This document shows, in pieces, positions 63,995 to 64,000 of a stretch of DNA of 64,000 nucleotides (within the stretch, counting starts at the first letter, position 1; every line of letters begins with the position of its first letter). The notes beneath the pieces are model-generated. The model made no database searches and was not told where the DNA came from. It saw nothing but the letters and a program-made list of their open reading frames with translations. The position numbers and the translations under genes were made by a program. The DNA comes from Streptomyces paludis (GTDB lineage Bacteria > Actinomycetota > Actinomycetes > Streptomycetales > Streptomycetaceae), in NCBI RefSeq assembly GCF_003344965.1, contig NZ_CP031194.1, forward strand, positions 5,146,001 to 5,210,000. The letters are read 5' to 3'.

Positions 63995-64000
63995 GGTTCC

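Overview
The window is high-GC actinobacterial DNA that looks like the chromosomal core of a Streptomyces or close relative. Supporting signs are strong G/C at third codon positions, frequent GTG starts, a WhiB-like regulator, SpoIIE-type phosphatases with RsbW-like kinase domains, a long GC-stem terminator style without U-tracts, DUF1707/DUF4245/DUF6542 proteins, and a polyphosphate glucokinase. I saw no tRNA, rRNA, CRISPR array, insertion sequence, integrase or phage gene.

Layout. (1) 1-2465: a truncated D-threonine aldolase/D-serine dehydratase-type gene facing left, then a PfkB sugar kinase and an IclR regulator facing right, with a perfect 8-3-8 inverted repeat between the divergent units. 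(2) 2517-5693 (minus): a small membrane protein, then an operon of a 513-residue protein with a type IV (Flp-type) prepilin signal and an EF-hand-like loop, a lipoprotein and a DUF3592 protein. (3) 6007-23551: a large Tad/Flp pilus locus: zinc-ribbon protein, CpaB, CpaE, two TadE pseudopilins, TadA ATPase, TadB, TadC, a histidine kinase and NarL-type response regulator, the Flp pilin, a TadG-like protein, a lipoprotein, an OmpA-domain protein, a second prepilin-signal fusion protein with a toxin-like C-terminus and a translationally coupled partner, another lipoprotein, DUF192, and a prepilin peptidase. (4) 23646-31173: methyltransferase, aldo/keto reductase, cis-prenyl transferase, PIN-PhoH protein, a secreted transglycosylase and an AI-2E-type exporter. 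(5) 31170-41731: a membrane protein, then AhpD, AhpC and OxyR, a class A penicillin-binding protein, catalase, a PP2C phosphatase and DUF402. (6) 41806-54818: class II and class I fumarases, a LiaF-like DUF1707 protein, WhiB-like regulator, GlpX, DUF4245, nitroreductase, XseB/XseA, IspH, polyphosphate glucokinase, DUF6542 and YchF. (7) 54993-63994: small membrane protein, the PxpABC 5-oxoprolinase operon, a GntR/HutC regulator, SPOR-like small protein, NUDIX hydrolase, an RsbW-like kinase, a large PAS/GAF/PP2C/HATPase protein and PspA.

The most unusual region is the Tad locus. Four intergenic segments in or beside it (5778-5802, 16275-16318, 18878-18903, 22634-22659) carry an irregularly spaced GGGCCC triplet with a shared arrangement. 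They lie next to the three genes with a Flp-type G|xxxxEY signal, and the prepilin peptidase gene. I infer a dedicated regulon, possibly run by the two-component system encoded inside the locus. The two large prepilin-signal fusion proteins may be specialised pilus passengers (tip adhesin or toxin) rather than pilins. One is followed by an overlapping gene in the position expected of an immunity partner.

Starts were chosen from ribosome-binding sites, overlaps with upstream stops, or a TAnnnT -10 element placed 6-7 bases before the start codon (leaderless). Functions come from family recognition by eye. No searches were run.
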